DNA of 64,000 bases from Neonectria sp. B-13 (taxonomy: Eukaryota; Ascomycota; Sordariomycetes; Hypocreales; Nectriaceae). The notes beneath the pieces were generated by a model. That model saw only the letters and a program-made list of their open reading frames with translations, did not search any database and was not told the origin of the DNA. Of this stretch, positions 46,356 to 55,828 are shown piece by piece. A program made the position numbers and the translations under genes. Location of the stretch: positions 372,001 to 436,000 of the forward strand of contig NOKP01000031.1 in the NCBI GenBank assembly GCA_002682825.1, read 5' to 3'. The number at the start of each line of letters is the position of its first letter. Position 1 is the stretch's first letter.

Positions 46356-47120
46356 ATGCGTCCTATTCCTCGTCCAGCCTGGATGTCCAATTATTCCAGC
46401 ACTGTTCCCAGTGTTATCTCCAGCATCCGAAGCCTCCCACTTGGAGTTGAGCCAACTCTAGAGAGTATTCCACAGATTAACACATCCATGATGAAGAAGG
46501 AGCCACTACCGTCCATAATTCGAGACATGCAGGAAACTGGGTTCCACCACTGGGGCTTTGTTATCTACCGTTGCGCCTATGCCGATGACTTACAGTGGGA
46601 GAGTTACCTCGAATTCTTGAAAGAAGCAGTGAAAGAGGAACTAGAATTCCTTGAGCTTTTTACTCTTCTCTGGAAAGATCTAGAATGGACAATTGTGGAG
46701 GACAGTACAGCCCTCGATGGAGCTTCCAAGCAACATGTACGAGAGCAATTCTCTGAGTGGGTTCTTGATAGGGATGTTGAGCAAGTCGAATCTGGCACCC
46801 CCCGCTTCCAATACTGCATCTATATCGACCAGAAATGTCTTAATACCGTTAATCAGTATGAAAAATGGGTCGAGGAAGGTGCCGGAGGTGTACCTAAACA
46901 CGTTGTCTGCGCAGTCCTAGATAAGGACTGCAAACCCAGTGGTCGTGGAAAGCGTGGGTGTCCATCTGTTGAGGGCTGCATCAGGGAGGATACAGGATGG
47001 ATGTATACTGATGTTGGATGTATTCCCGATGTATATGACAGGCTTTCCTGCGAAGAATTGGCCGAGCGCGACTACCCAAGACCTCCGGAAATCTTTCCGT
47101 TTGTAGGTTCTATGCCTTGA
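46356..47120 (+). CDS. Conserved fungal protein of unknown function
   Basis: A single exon of 254 residues. Its core reads GFHHWGFVIYRCAYADDLQWESYL, then LEWTIVEDSTALDGASKQHVREQF and FQYCIYIDQKCLN. This matches a pattern I recall in an expanded family of short fungal proteins without known function (GFVIYR.. and TV.ED...LDGAS). No signal peptide, membrane span or catalytic motif is seen. It ends tail to tail with the broken phosphotransferase at 47130. Confidence 0.75.
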   Translation: MRPIPRPAWMSNYSSTVPSVISSIRSLPLGVEPTLESIPQINTSMMKKEPLPSIIRDMQETGFHHWGFVIYRCAYADDLQWESYLEFLKEAVKEELEFLELFTLLWKDLEWTIVEDSTALDGASKQHVREQFSEWVLDRDVEQVESGTPRFQYCIYIDQKCLNTVNQYEKWVEEGAGGVPKHVVCAVLDKDCKPSGRGKRGCPSVEGCIREDTGWMYTDVGCIPDVYDRLSCEELAERDYPRPPEIFPFVGSMP

Positions 47121-47129
47121 TAGTAGGCT

Positions 47130-47511
47130 GCGCAGTCTCAGGGCATGGATCCTATAATACATGTTAATCAAATACCGATCCGTAAAGGATGGCCATGCTT
47201 CCCGCAATATTTGCCCACGAACGAGACTCATGTATATAAAATTGAGGTCGTGGTGCTTTCTCCATCCAAACACCTCTGGGACGGGAACTTCGAGGTCAGG
47301 AAACGCCTGTCTTACTGCTTGCATTGCCTGCGCTTCTTCTAGCCTCAAGTATTGAGACTGCCCGATCTTGATAGCCAGATTCAAATCTGAGCACACACTC
47401 CCCAGGATCTGGATATTTCTCGAGAATTGCGGCAGGTGTTGGGAGCTGAGGTAGCAAGCCACCATTGAACTGAAAAAAGGAAGTATCGTGAAAGTCAATC
47501 TCAGTTTTCAA
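47130..47511 (-). pseudogene. Phosphotransferase (APH/choline kinase-like) remnant, frame-shifted and truncated
   Basis: The start MKTEIDFHDTSFFQFNGG and ECVLRF are in one frame. The continuation LNLAIKIGQSQYLRLEEAQ, the VPVPEVFGW element and NFIYMSLVRGQILREAWPSF are in another, with the shift near 47390. These are N-lobe elements of the fungal aminoglycoside-phosphotransferase-like family. The catalytic loop (HGD...N) and DxD motif that should follow are absent. The sequence runs into the 3' end of the convergent gene instead. The product could not be active. Confidence 0.75.
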
Positions 47512-47672
47512 GAAGTTTTCAAGATGTCTGACAGAGACGATATATCAATACGCGGATGAGTAGTCTCCACTGTAGAGGTCGAATAAGGAGGTTGAAGATC
47601 TTGTTCTCTAAAGAATGCTATGATTTTAAGTATCAGTTGGTAATTGCGCTCAATATCTAGCATAGTAAGGTT

Positions 47673-48731
47673 TCAGTCCTTGCCCATAGCTTTCAGAAAC
47701 CCCAGTGACACACTGTCTCGCATACTCTCTTGTAACCACCCTGGGAAGCCACGTAGGAGAGAAACCCATCCTAGACTCTCTGGGATGACTATCTGCGCGC
47801 CATATGCAGAGTAGAGCTGGTTAAGAATTCTGTCAGCCACCTCTTCAGGGGTCACTGTAGGGTCCTGCAGCTTCCCCTGTTCCTTGATCTTTGAGATCAT
47901 CGGTGTTTGCACCCATGTTGGATGCACAACGCTGCGGATTGTTAGTCATGATAGCGATTCTAGACCACAGTTGAGAGGAATTACCTAGTCCGCACCATGG
48001 GCGCTTTGTAAATATGTCTCAGCTCCTGCGCTAGGCCTTCCGAGAATGAGAGAACTGCAGCCTTGGAGCATCCGTAATCGACATTGCTGGCTTGAGTACT
48101 GAAGGAGGCCATGCTTGCTATGTTGACGATGTGACCGTGGTTTCGCTTCACCATGCTTGGAAGAAACTCCTTCACCAACAGGATAGGCGCAATGATGTTC
48201 ACTTGAAAGACCTTCCGGATTTTGGGTTCGGTCAGGTCCAGGAGTGACGTGGCATTTCCAATGCCTGCGTTATTAATAAGGACAGTTGGGTCGCCGTGTT
48301 CTGTCCGAACGCGATCTGAGATAGAGGAGATGGCGGAAGGGTCTGAGAGATCGACTTGGTAAAAAGAAGTTCCCGATGCTAGAAAATAGTAGTTTAGTTC
48401 ATTTGGTGTAACAAGTGACTCGGTATCGCCGAGAATACTCACACAGTGTACCCTGTGGCGCGTTCATGTCCAAGATGATGACATTAACGTTTCTGCGCGC
48501 AAGCTTGGCAACTATCATGGCACCGATACCACTGCTTCCACCGGTGACCACGACAATCTCGCTTTTCCAGTCCCAAGTGTTGTCAGTGAGATAGTTGTTC
48601 ACCTTTCTCCGAGTTAACCACCTGTTCAGCTTGGGTAGCAAGCAAACAGCTAGCAGCGCTGCGGCCCCCGCCTGGACCTTGGGTAACTTGGCAAGTTCTG
48701 CAACTTTTGCCAAAATCTGTTGCTTATCCAT
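47673..48731 (-). CDS. Short-chain dehydrogenase/reductase, membrane-anchored (SDR16C/RDH-like)
   Basis: Three exons (48731-48443, 48378-47985, 47931-47673) give 313 residues. A hydrophobic N-terminal segment (AGAAALLAVCLLP, about 21-33) flanked by basic residues suggests anchoring to ER or lipid droplets. The cofactor motif is TGGSSGIG (63-70). The Asp after the second strand (VIILDMN) favours NAD. NNAG is at about 132, the catalytic Ser in NIASMAS at about 185, and YGCSK gives Tyr198 and Lys202. The VVHPTWVQTPM segment fits the retinol-dehydrogenase-like branch that oxidises hydrophobic alcohols. It is divergent from the hydrolase at 49325. In the proposed pathway it would oxidise an alcohol to the ketone used by the BVMO (inference). 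Confidence 0.93.
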
Positions 48732-49324
48732 TATAAGAAAGAGTAAAGGTGATAGGATTGGTATGAGGGGGTGTATGAGATGTTTCTCGAATTGCTGGCT
48801 GTGAATGACACCACGAGATACTAAATTGGAAATCTCGTAGCGATTATTCACGACTTTATTTGCCATTCATTATATTTGGGAAATGTTACTAAACCTCATC
48901 TCAACGGACCGCGTTTTCGATCGTCACCTTCCGGCACCCAAGTTCACCAGCCTTGGTTGGTTCGGTCGCTTGGCCCGAGGGATCTTTGTTGCCGAGGAGC
49001 ATTAATCCCCGCCAAGCGACGCTAACTTCAAGCGCCAGTAAGAAACGGATAGACCCAACTTATTCGGCGTTAATGTTCTCAGACCTTGCCCCGAGGAATT
49101 CCCGAGGTGAATCAGCAGTACTCCTGGACCTCGTATCTTGTTGCAGTGTAGTGCCTTGGTTGTAAGTTGCTACTTTGCAGCAGCTGGCGTATGTACATAT
49201 CAAGTGTTTAAACCGGACGCCAGAGGATAAATGGCATTGTCCCAGTACTAAATCTGTCGTTTTTTTCTTTCTTTCTCAGTACATACAGCACAATCTCAAT
49301 ATTACGTTCATCAAGTCACCCAAT
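48732..49324. promoter_or_regulatory. Divergent promoter with four CCGAGG elements
   Basis: This 593-bp gap separates the SDR and hydrolase starts. CCGAGG occurs at 48975-48980, 48992-48997, 49091-49096 and 49102-49107, three of them as CCCGAGG (reverse complement CCTCGGG). The same core is repeated in the other cluster promoters. It is a candidate site for the Zn2Cys6 regulator encoded at 55829. Confidence 0.5.
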
Positions 49325-50289
49325 ATGAGTTCTATCAAAGACGTCGACATTTCCACCTATGATGGGTTGAAACTTCGAGGAACGCTATACAGCGTCGGAC
49401 AGCAAAAGCCCTGCATCATCATGTCCAGTGGAGTGAGTGACCACTGAGGAGATTTCTCATATATCTCACTTTATCTTTTGCTGATCTCTGGCTTGTCTCT
49501 TAGTTTTCCGGCCTTCGAGGTCATTTCACGCCCGAGTTTGCTGCGCGGTTCAATGCTGCCGGCTATGGTGTGCTGGCATACGACAATCGGTGCTGGGGAG
49601 ATAGCGAGGGATTACCCCGTGATGAAGTTGACCCTTGGCTGCAGACGCGGGACTATTTTGACGCCTTCAACTATGCTGCCGCTCAGCCCGAGATTGACGG
49701 AGCAAAGATCATCTACTGGGGTTCCAGCATGTCCGGCGGCAACGCCATCTGCGCCGCAGCCATCAATAAGGATCTTGCGGGTGTCATCTTGCAGGTACCT
49801 TTGGTGTCAGGCGAGGCTCTCAGCCGCACTCCAGGGATGTCTAGCATGCTGGTGCTGGATCGTGGCAAGACTGTCGCAGAAGGTTCTCACACCAAGTTGC
49901 CAAACTTCCCGAGCTCCATGGAGGATCTCACGAGTGGCACATCCAAGGCAGTGTTGAAGGACCCAGGGGCCATACCCTTCATGGAGGAGATGCAGCGGCG
50001 CGGATTAGACTGGGCCAAGCTTTGTACGGCTCAGAGCATATTGAATACGGCGCTCCATGAGCCGATTGCGTATATTCATCGCATCTCGCCAACACCGATG
50101 TTGATGGTTGTCTCGGACAGCGACGTTACCACGCACACCCACCTGCAGCTTGAGGCCTTCGAGAAGGCACTGCAACCGAAGAAACTGAAGATTATTAAGG
50201 GAGCGGGGCACTTTGCTCCCTATTTTGGGGAAACCTTTGAGCAGAACATCAAGGCACAGATTGATTTCCTCAAGGAGATTTTAGGGTAG
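49325..50289 (+). CDS. Alpha/beta-hydrolase (S15/dienelactone-hydrolase-like)
   Basis: Two exons (49325-49432, 49504-50289) give 297 residues. The start MSSIKDVDISTYDGLKLRGTLY is the usual first strand pair. GFSGLRG gives the oxyanion loop. The nucleophile elbow is YWGSSMSGG with Ser111. The acid is probably in MVVSDSDVTT and the His in KGAGHFAPYF, so the triad appears complete. YDNRCWGDSEG is a marked family element. There is no signal peptide; it is probably cytosolic. The family hydrolyses esters, lactones or C-C bonds. Beside a BVMO, ester or lactone hydrolysis is the natural guess (inference). Confidence 0.92.
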
Positions 50290-50794
50290 ACAGGCGGCCT
50301 GGTGGGGGTGCTCAGCGAATCTCAGATACAAACAAATTGGAGACTGAGATGATTTACACCATAATTGGAACTGTGACAGTGACATTTTTTAGTTCCATAG
50401 CAGGCTAACTTTGTTGAGGCTGTGAGTGACCGTTAATCCTGTTTTCCATGTACGTGTCATAAAAACTGGGATATATCGCGAGAAACTGGTCATGTAACAA
50501 CGATTCCCCAGCACGTTTTCCATATCCACCGTAAAATAAACTCAATCGTAGCTATGAGAATCTGAAGGAATCGGCACCTTGCGTAATGTGGCTTAATTGA
50601 CTGCTTCCTGTGGTACTGTCGAAGCAAACATTCTCTGGTCCATACAGCTTGCAACGATTGCAATTGATTTCTTGATCTTTGGTCATCCCACACATGCTAC
50701 GTGACACATGTGCTAGTTGAGTAAATAACCGGAAATTTCGGTCAAATAACATTTTCAAGTATGATTTACAAGTGTGCTCCAGAACCCCCGAGAC
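50290..50794. other. Convergent 3' intergenic region
   Basis: About 505 bp between the hydrolase and CoA-ligase stop codons, AT-leaning, with no gene seen. Confidence 0.45.
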
Positions 50795-52836
50795 TTAAAG
50801 ATTGGCTTGCACCTTTCGCCCCTCCTTCTCCAGGTCTTTCAAGACGCGTCTCAATATCTTCCCGCTAGGACTCTTGGGAATTCTCGCGATGAATTCGATG
50901 CCGTGCAGCCATTTATACTTTGCTTTGTGCTCCTCAACGTGCTTGCAGATCGCCACCGCCACCTCTTGATCAGTCTTGAAGCCTGCAGATGAGCTCTTCA
51001 CGATAAACGCCTTCGGCACTTCGCCGGCATATTTTTCGGGTACCGGAATTACGGCGCAGTCGGCAGCGAATGGATGCAGCAGAATGTGAGCTTCAAGCTC
51101 CGCTGGAGCAACTTGATGCCCCTAGGATAGTGTTGATAAATTAGCTTGACTTCTAGCAGCGGGAAGAAAACACTGGGATTACCTTGGTCTTTATGAGCTC
51201 CTTGATACGATCAACCACGACGATGTGCTCATTGCCCTGTGCAGAGCGACGCATTACCACCACGTCGCCTGTCCGGAGCCACCGCCCATCTTCGTCCCAA
51301 ACAATTGTCTCCGCTGTGGCCTTCGCATTGTTCATGTATCCCAGACAGATGCCCGGAGACTGGACGTAAAGTTCACCTGGAGTTTCGAGTTCCGCAACTT
51401 CCTTGCCATCAACGTCAATAAGTTTGCATCGGATTCCTGGGAGGATAGATCCGGACGAGCCAGGTAGAATGTCATGTTCACTGGTTGCGCAGACGCCAGG
51501 ACTACTCTCGGTCAAGCCTATGTCATATTTTGTTAGTTGGACTGTGCTAGAAACGGAAGGAAAGCCTTCGCCTGGCGTACCGTATCCTTGGCCCACCTTC
51601 CAGCTTGGCCACGCCTTGCGGATGTCTTCCACTGTCTCCTCCCCAAGAGGGGCGGCTCCCGATGTGACAATCCGCACGCTGCTCAAGTCATATTCTTGGC
51701 ATTTCGTCCGCTTATCAAGCAATTGGATGATGATGGGGGGGACCTGCACCCGATAATCTGATTAGCATATATTACAATTCTGTGGCGTAACGCTGATCAC
51801 AGTACCAAGCATAGTTGATTGATCTTGAACTTCTGCACTGCGGCAAGCATGTGGTCAAGTTTGTGTTTCGGTAGAACAACGACTTCGTCGCCGCGCCAGG
51901 GCAGTATGTGAGATATGATGCTGAGGCCGTAGATGTGGCTGAAGGGGAGAAGGCCGAGCCCAACTTGCGTGTCGATTCCGGCAAGCTTCCGACCATAGGC
52001 CTCGAATGCGACTCCTGCAGCGACGTTGCTGATGATATTGTAGTGTGAAAGTACTACCCCTTTCTGCGGTTTAAGTTAGCGGGGGGAATCCTGATCTGTA
52101 GCAGTTGCTAAGGCACGAGAAAGGGTTACCGGTAGTCCCGAAGTTCCGCTCGAGAAACAGATGTAGGCGACCTGCCTAGTTCCCTGCCCCTTCACCCACT
52201 GTAGCGGCGGCAGTCGTGGCAGCTCTCCACCCTGCTCAATCAACGCTGATATCGTCGTGAATGGGGATTCGGGAGGATCTCCAGGCATGTCCAAGATGAA
52301 GATGCGGTTCCGAGGGAGTTGTGCCGCGGTGGCTGCTTCCAGTGCTGTTTCAAGAAGAGCCGTACAAGTGAACAGAACACTTGCACTGGTTACACGCAGC
52401 TGATGGGTCAGCTCTGGCGCGCCGTATGCCGCACTAGCCGGAGTAACAATGCCATTTAGGCGATGCACTGCGTATGTCAGGGGGACGTAGTCAATCTCAA
52501 GGCCGTCGAGGTTAGCGGTTGTGATGTCTCGTATCTCATCCCACGTTGTCTTACACTGTTCAGAGAGTAGATGCAGGCCACTTTGTCCCATTCGGACCCG
52601 TCACTGGTGGCCCATCCCGCCCTGTTCTCCAACGCCCGAGCTATGAAGTCAATACGTTGCTGGACCTCAGCTGTGGGATAACTTCGTCCAGTAATGCCGC
52701 AAGTGAAAGGATTTCGAGAGTTTGCCAAAGGTTTTCGACCATATCGCTCGTTGTACATGAACTCCTCAATTGTTACATCATCAGGGATGGTCTGTGGAAG
52801 CAGACTTTGAGCCCAATCATGCGCTGTGAAGACCAT
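50795..52836 (-). CDS. AMP-forming acyl-CoA synthetase, 4-coumarate-CoA-ligase-like
   Basis: Six exons (52836-52555, 52495-52130, 52063-51806, 51743-51581, 51517-51183, 51121-50795) give 576 residues. The AMP-binding motif is YICFSSGTSGLPKGVVLSH, restored across intron 2. GQGYGLTE is restored across intron 4. WLRTGD, VDRIKELIKTKGHQVAPAEL and the C-terminal catalytic lysine in PKSPSGKILRR are all present. The enzyme adenylates a carboxylic acid and transfers it to CoA. The protein ends in Ala-Asn-Leu, a tripeptide that acts as a weak peroxisomal PTS1 in catalases, so peroxisomal location is possible. It is divergent from the BVMO gene, sharing a 544-bp promoter. It would activate the acid released by the cluster hydrolase (inference). 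Confidence 0.94.
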
Positions 52837-53380
52837 TTTTCTGGTATATGCTCCAGAGTATTCAAGAAGAGGGATAATATCAAGGACTGGATAAACTAGA
52901 GTCGAGGTGCGTCAATGATGGTTTACGTTTATTTCTCGGCCTTGTCATTGAGCTTTTGCCTTGGTCCACTAAGCTCGGACAGTGAGAAAAGGCCCCTCAC
53001 CATAGCTTTGTTGCGATCCGATTTGCTACAGATCGTCGCCGATTGCCATGACCCTCGGCTCGGCACTTGCCCTCGGCCCGCACATAGCAACCATGAAACC
53101 AACTTTTATGTAGGATTATCCTGGGGATCTAGGAATATCCATGTCCTTGGAAGCTAATCGTCCGACCGTTGCAGATGTCGTTGCGCTCCCTCGGGCGATA
53201 CCCTCGGGTTCTGCATGCGCAACTGGGTTGCGTATCGTGAAGCAGTCGAGTTTTGGGCTGTATAATACTTGATTTTAAGTTCCAAATATGAGAAAATAGA
53301 TGCCTGACAATTCACTGCGTCTTTGGCATAACCAGAAACCCTTTTCAATTCCAAGCAAAGCGATACGCGACAGACCGAAA
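52837..53380. promoter_or_regulatory. Divergent promoter of CoA ligase and BVMO with shared motifs
   Basis: CCCTCGG occurs at 53052-53058, 53070-53076, 53188-53194 and 53201-53207. TTGCCTTGGTCC at 52956-52967 is followed by TCGGAC at 52975-52980. The same 12-mer and TCGGAC recur in the region before the MFS gene at 58.8 kb. The density and sharing suggest binding by one regulator. Confidence 0.55.
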
Positions 53381-55470
53381 ATGAACGGTACCTCCAGCAA
53401 ATTCACCCTCAAGGATGTTCCGGTTGAGAACCAGCGTCCCCTCAAGGTCGTCATCATCGGCGCTGGGTTTTCTGGTATCTACTCTACTATCAGGTAGTTG
53501 CTTCGTCTATGTCCTAGTCCCCGCAATGCGACAGTCGCTGATGCTGTCTGAACAGGATGACCCAGAGGCTTAAGAACATTGATCTCACCGTCTACGAAAT
53601 GAACGAGGAAACGTCTGGAGTGTGGTATGTCATTGACGATAAAACTACGACGCCAATGGGTCTAACACTTTGAAGGTGGTTGAACCGGTACCCAGGTCTA
53701 GCATGCGACATTCCGTGTGAGTAGGCGCTGGTCCCTGTCCAATGACAAATTAAAGGAAGCTGACACAAATTGGGCATCCACAGCCTACTCTTACCAATTT
53801 AGCTTTGCGCCAAACCCTTACTGGTCTTCTCTTTATGCACCAGGGCCAGAGATTCGGGCTTACATGCAGGAAGTCGCCGAGAGATTTGGCGCAACGCGAT
53901 TCATCAAGACCTCTCACAAAGTGGAGGCAGCCTCCTGGGATGCCGAGAATAAGCAATGGTATGATGAATTTGTCCCTGAATGGCCTTGATATTATATCGT
54001 TGACACCTTGGCACAGGAACATCAAAGTGCTCAACCTGAAGACAGGCGAGACATTCCAAGACACGGCAAACATTCTCGTCTCGGCGCGGGGAGGGCTGAA
54101 TCAGATTTCTTGGCCCGAAATCAAGGGCCTGAAAGACTTTGGTGGAAATCTCATGCATTCTGGAGCATGGGACGAAAGGTGAACAGCGAGATTCCGAAAA
54201 AGAAAAAGACCAAGGACTGAAGAAGAGAATAGCGTTGACCTGCGCAACAAGCGCGTCGGAATTATCGGCAACGGATCGAGCGCCATCCAGATTGTCCCAA
54301 AGCTTCAGTCCCTGGAAGGATTGAAGTTGTCGTGCTTCGCAAGATCTCCAACCTGGATTACGTCCTCGTTCGGCGACAAGGCAATGTCGAGGATGGGAAT
54401 GGACCCTAAAGACACCAAATGTGCGTAATAAGTCATGACCCCCAAAATTATGTCGAGCAGAAGGCTAACCGTACTTGACGCCAGTTTCGCGAAGTCATCA
54501 GGAATACATTGCCCGGAATCCCGAAAAGTATTTCCAGTTCAGGAAGACGCTCGAGTCCGAAGCCGCTGCGCTGTACCCCATCACGCTTCAGGGCACTGAG
54601 GAGCAAGTTGGCGCAACCGCCCTATTCGAAGAGGGGATGCGCCAGCGTCTGAATGGCAGAGAGGACCTGGCGACGGCCATGATCCCCAAGTTTGCTCCTG
54701 GGTGCCGCCGTCTCACGCCTGGGCCTGGATATCTCGAGGCTCTCAAGCAAGAGAACGTGACGTTCATCACCACACCGATCCAGGAAGTGACGCCCAAGGG
54801 CATCAAGCTCACTTCGGGCGAAGAAGTCGAGCTCGACGTTTTGGTCTGCGCCACAGGGTATGACGTTGAGGCGCCTCCCACTTTCGAGGTCACAGGTCGC
54901 AATGGCACAACCCTGGCCGAGAAGTGGAAGCCGTACCACGAGTCATACATATCGGTAGCTGTGGACGAGTTCCCCAATTTCCTACTGGTCGGAGGGCCCA
55001 ACAGCGGCCTGGGATCCGGGAGCCTGGTCAGCGTGTTCGAGGCGCAGGGCGATTACATCGTCAAGGTGATCCGGAAGATGCAGAAGGAGGACTACGCGAC
55101 CATCGAGCCAAAGGCGGAACGGGTGGCCGACTTCAGCCAGTACATTGACGAGTACTTCAAGCGCACCGTATACACGGACGAATGCTCGTCGTGGTACCGG
55201 GCGGGCAAGTCTGGCTCTCGGATTGTGGCTCTGTGGCCGGGCTCTTCGGCGCAGTGTCTCGAGGTGCTGCGTGCGCCGAGATGGGAGGACTTTGTGTTTG
55301 AGAGCGCGGACAATACGGGGAATCACCTGCGGTGGATGGGGAACGGCTGGAGCTTGACCCTCACCGAGGGTGACCCTTCGTGGTTCCTTGACCCCGACGT
55401 GGTGGACGTGCCTGACGAAGGGAAGCCGGAGGAGGGCGAGTTTTACAAGAGGCGCCCGTTTTCGTACTAG
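53381..55470 (+). CDS. Baeyer-Villiger monooxygenase (class B flavoprotein)
   Basis: Seven exons (53381-53493, 53556-53624, 53676-53716, 53784-53958, 54017-54178, 54233-54420, 54485-55470) give 577 residues. Rossmann motifs are VVIIGAGFSGIY for FAD and VGIIGNGSSA for NADPH. Between them FGGNLMHSGAWDE fits the BVMO fingerprint FxGxxxHxxxW(P/D) and separates it from N-hydroxylating or sulfide-oxidising FMOs. RYPGLACDIPS and LVCATGYD are further family marks. The reaction is NADPH- and O2-dependent insertion of oxygen next to a carbonyl, turning ketones into esters or lactones. I chose 53381 because MNGTSSKFTLKDVPVENQRP looks like the family start; an in-frame ATG at 53300 would add 27 residues. 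The substrate is unknown. Confidence 0.94.
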
Positions 55471-55828
55471 AGACGGAGCTTGTAGTTTACCTAGTATCCT
55501 AGGAGAGTGCTTGATCTCGGCTACAGCGCTCATAACTTAGCCGTAAAATTGGAGTAATGAGGCTGGCATTCCGAATTCCGAGATTTTTGCCCTGTGTCGA
55601 GGTTGCGGGGAAGACTTGAACCGGCCTAGTTCCGGCAGCGGGGCCGGCAGCGATGCCGTGCTACCGCAGATAGACTACTAGTCTTCTCTTCCCCGCATGT
55701 CACGAGTAGATGGTTCGGGGTAGAGCTGGACAGGGGATAGTTTAGCTCTCCATCTCCGCTTCCACCGCTTCATCCGCTCCCTAGCGAACTCAAACACTTC
55801 CCATCATCATCAGTTCTCCTTCAGTGCC
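55471..55828. promoter_or_regulatory. Region between BVMO and regulator gene
   Basis: This 358-bp gap is the promoter of the regulator. It contains a CGG/CCG-dense block at about 55619-55668, including CCGG-N7-CCGG at 55621-55635 and two GCCGGCAGC-like copies. Zn2Cys6 proteins bind CGG half-sites, so autoregulation is possible. The CCCTCGG core of the other cluster promoters is not seen here. Confidence 0.4.
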
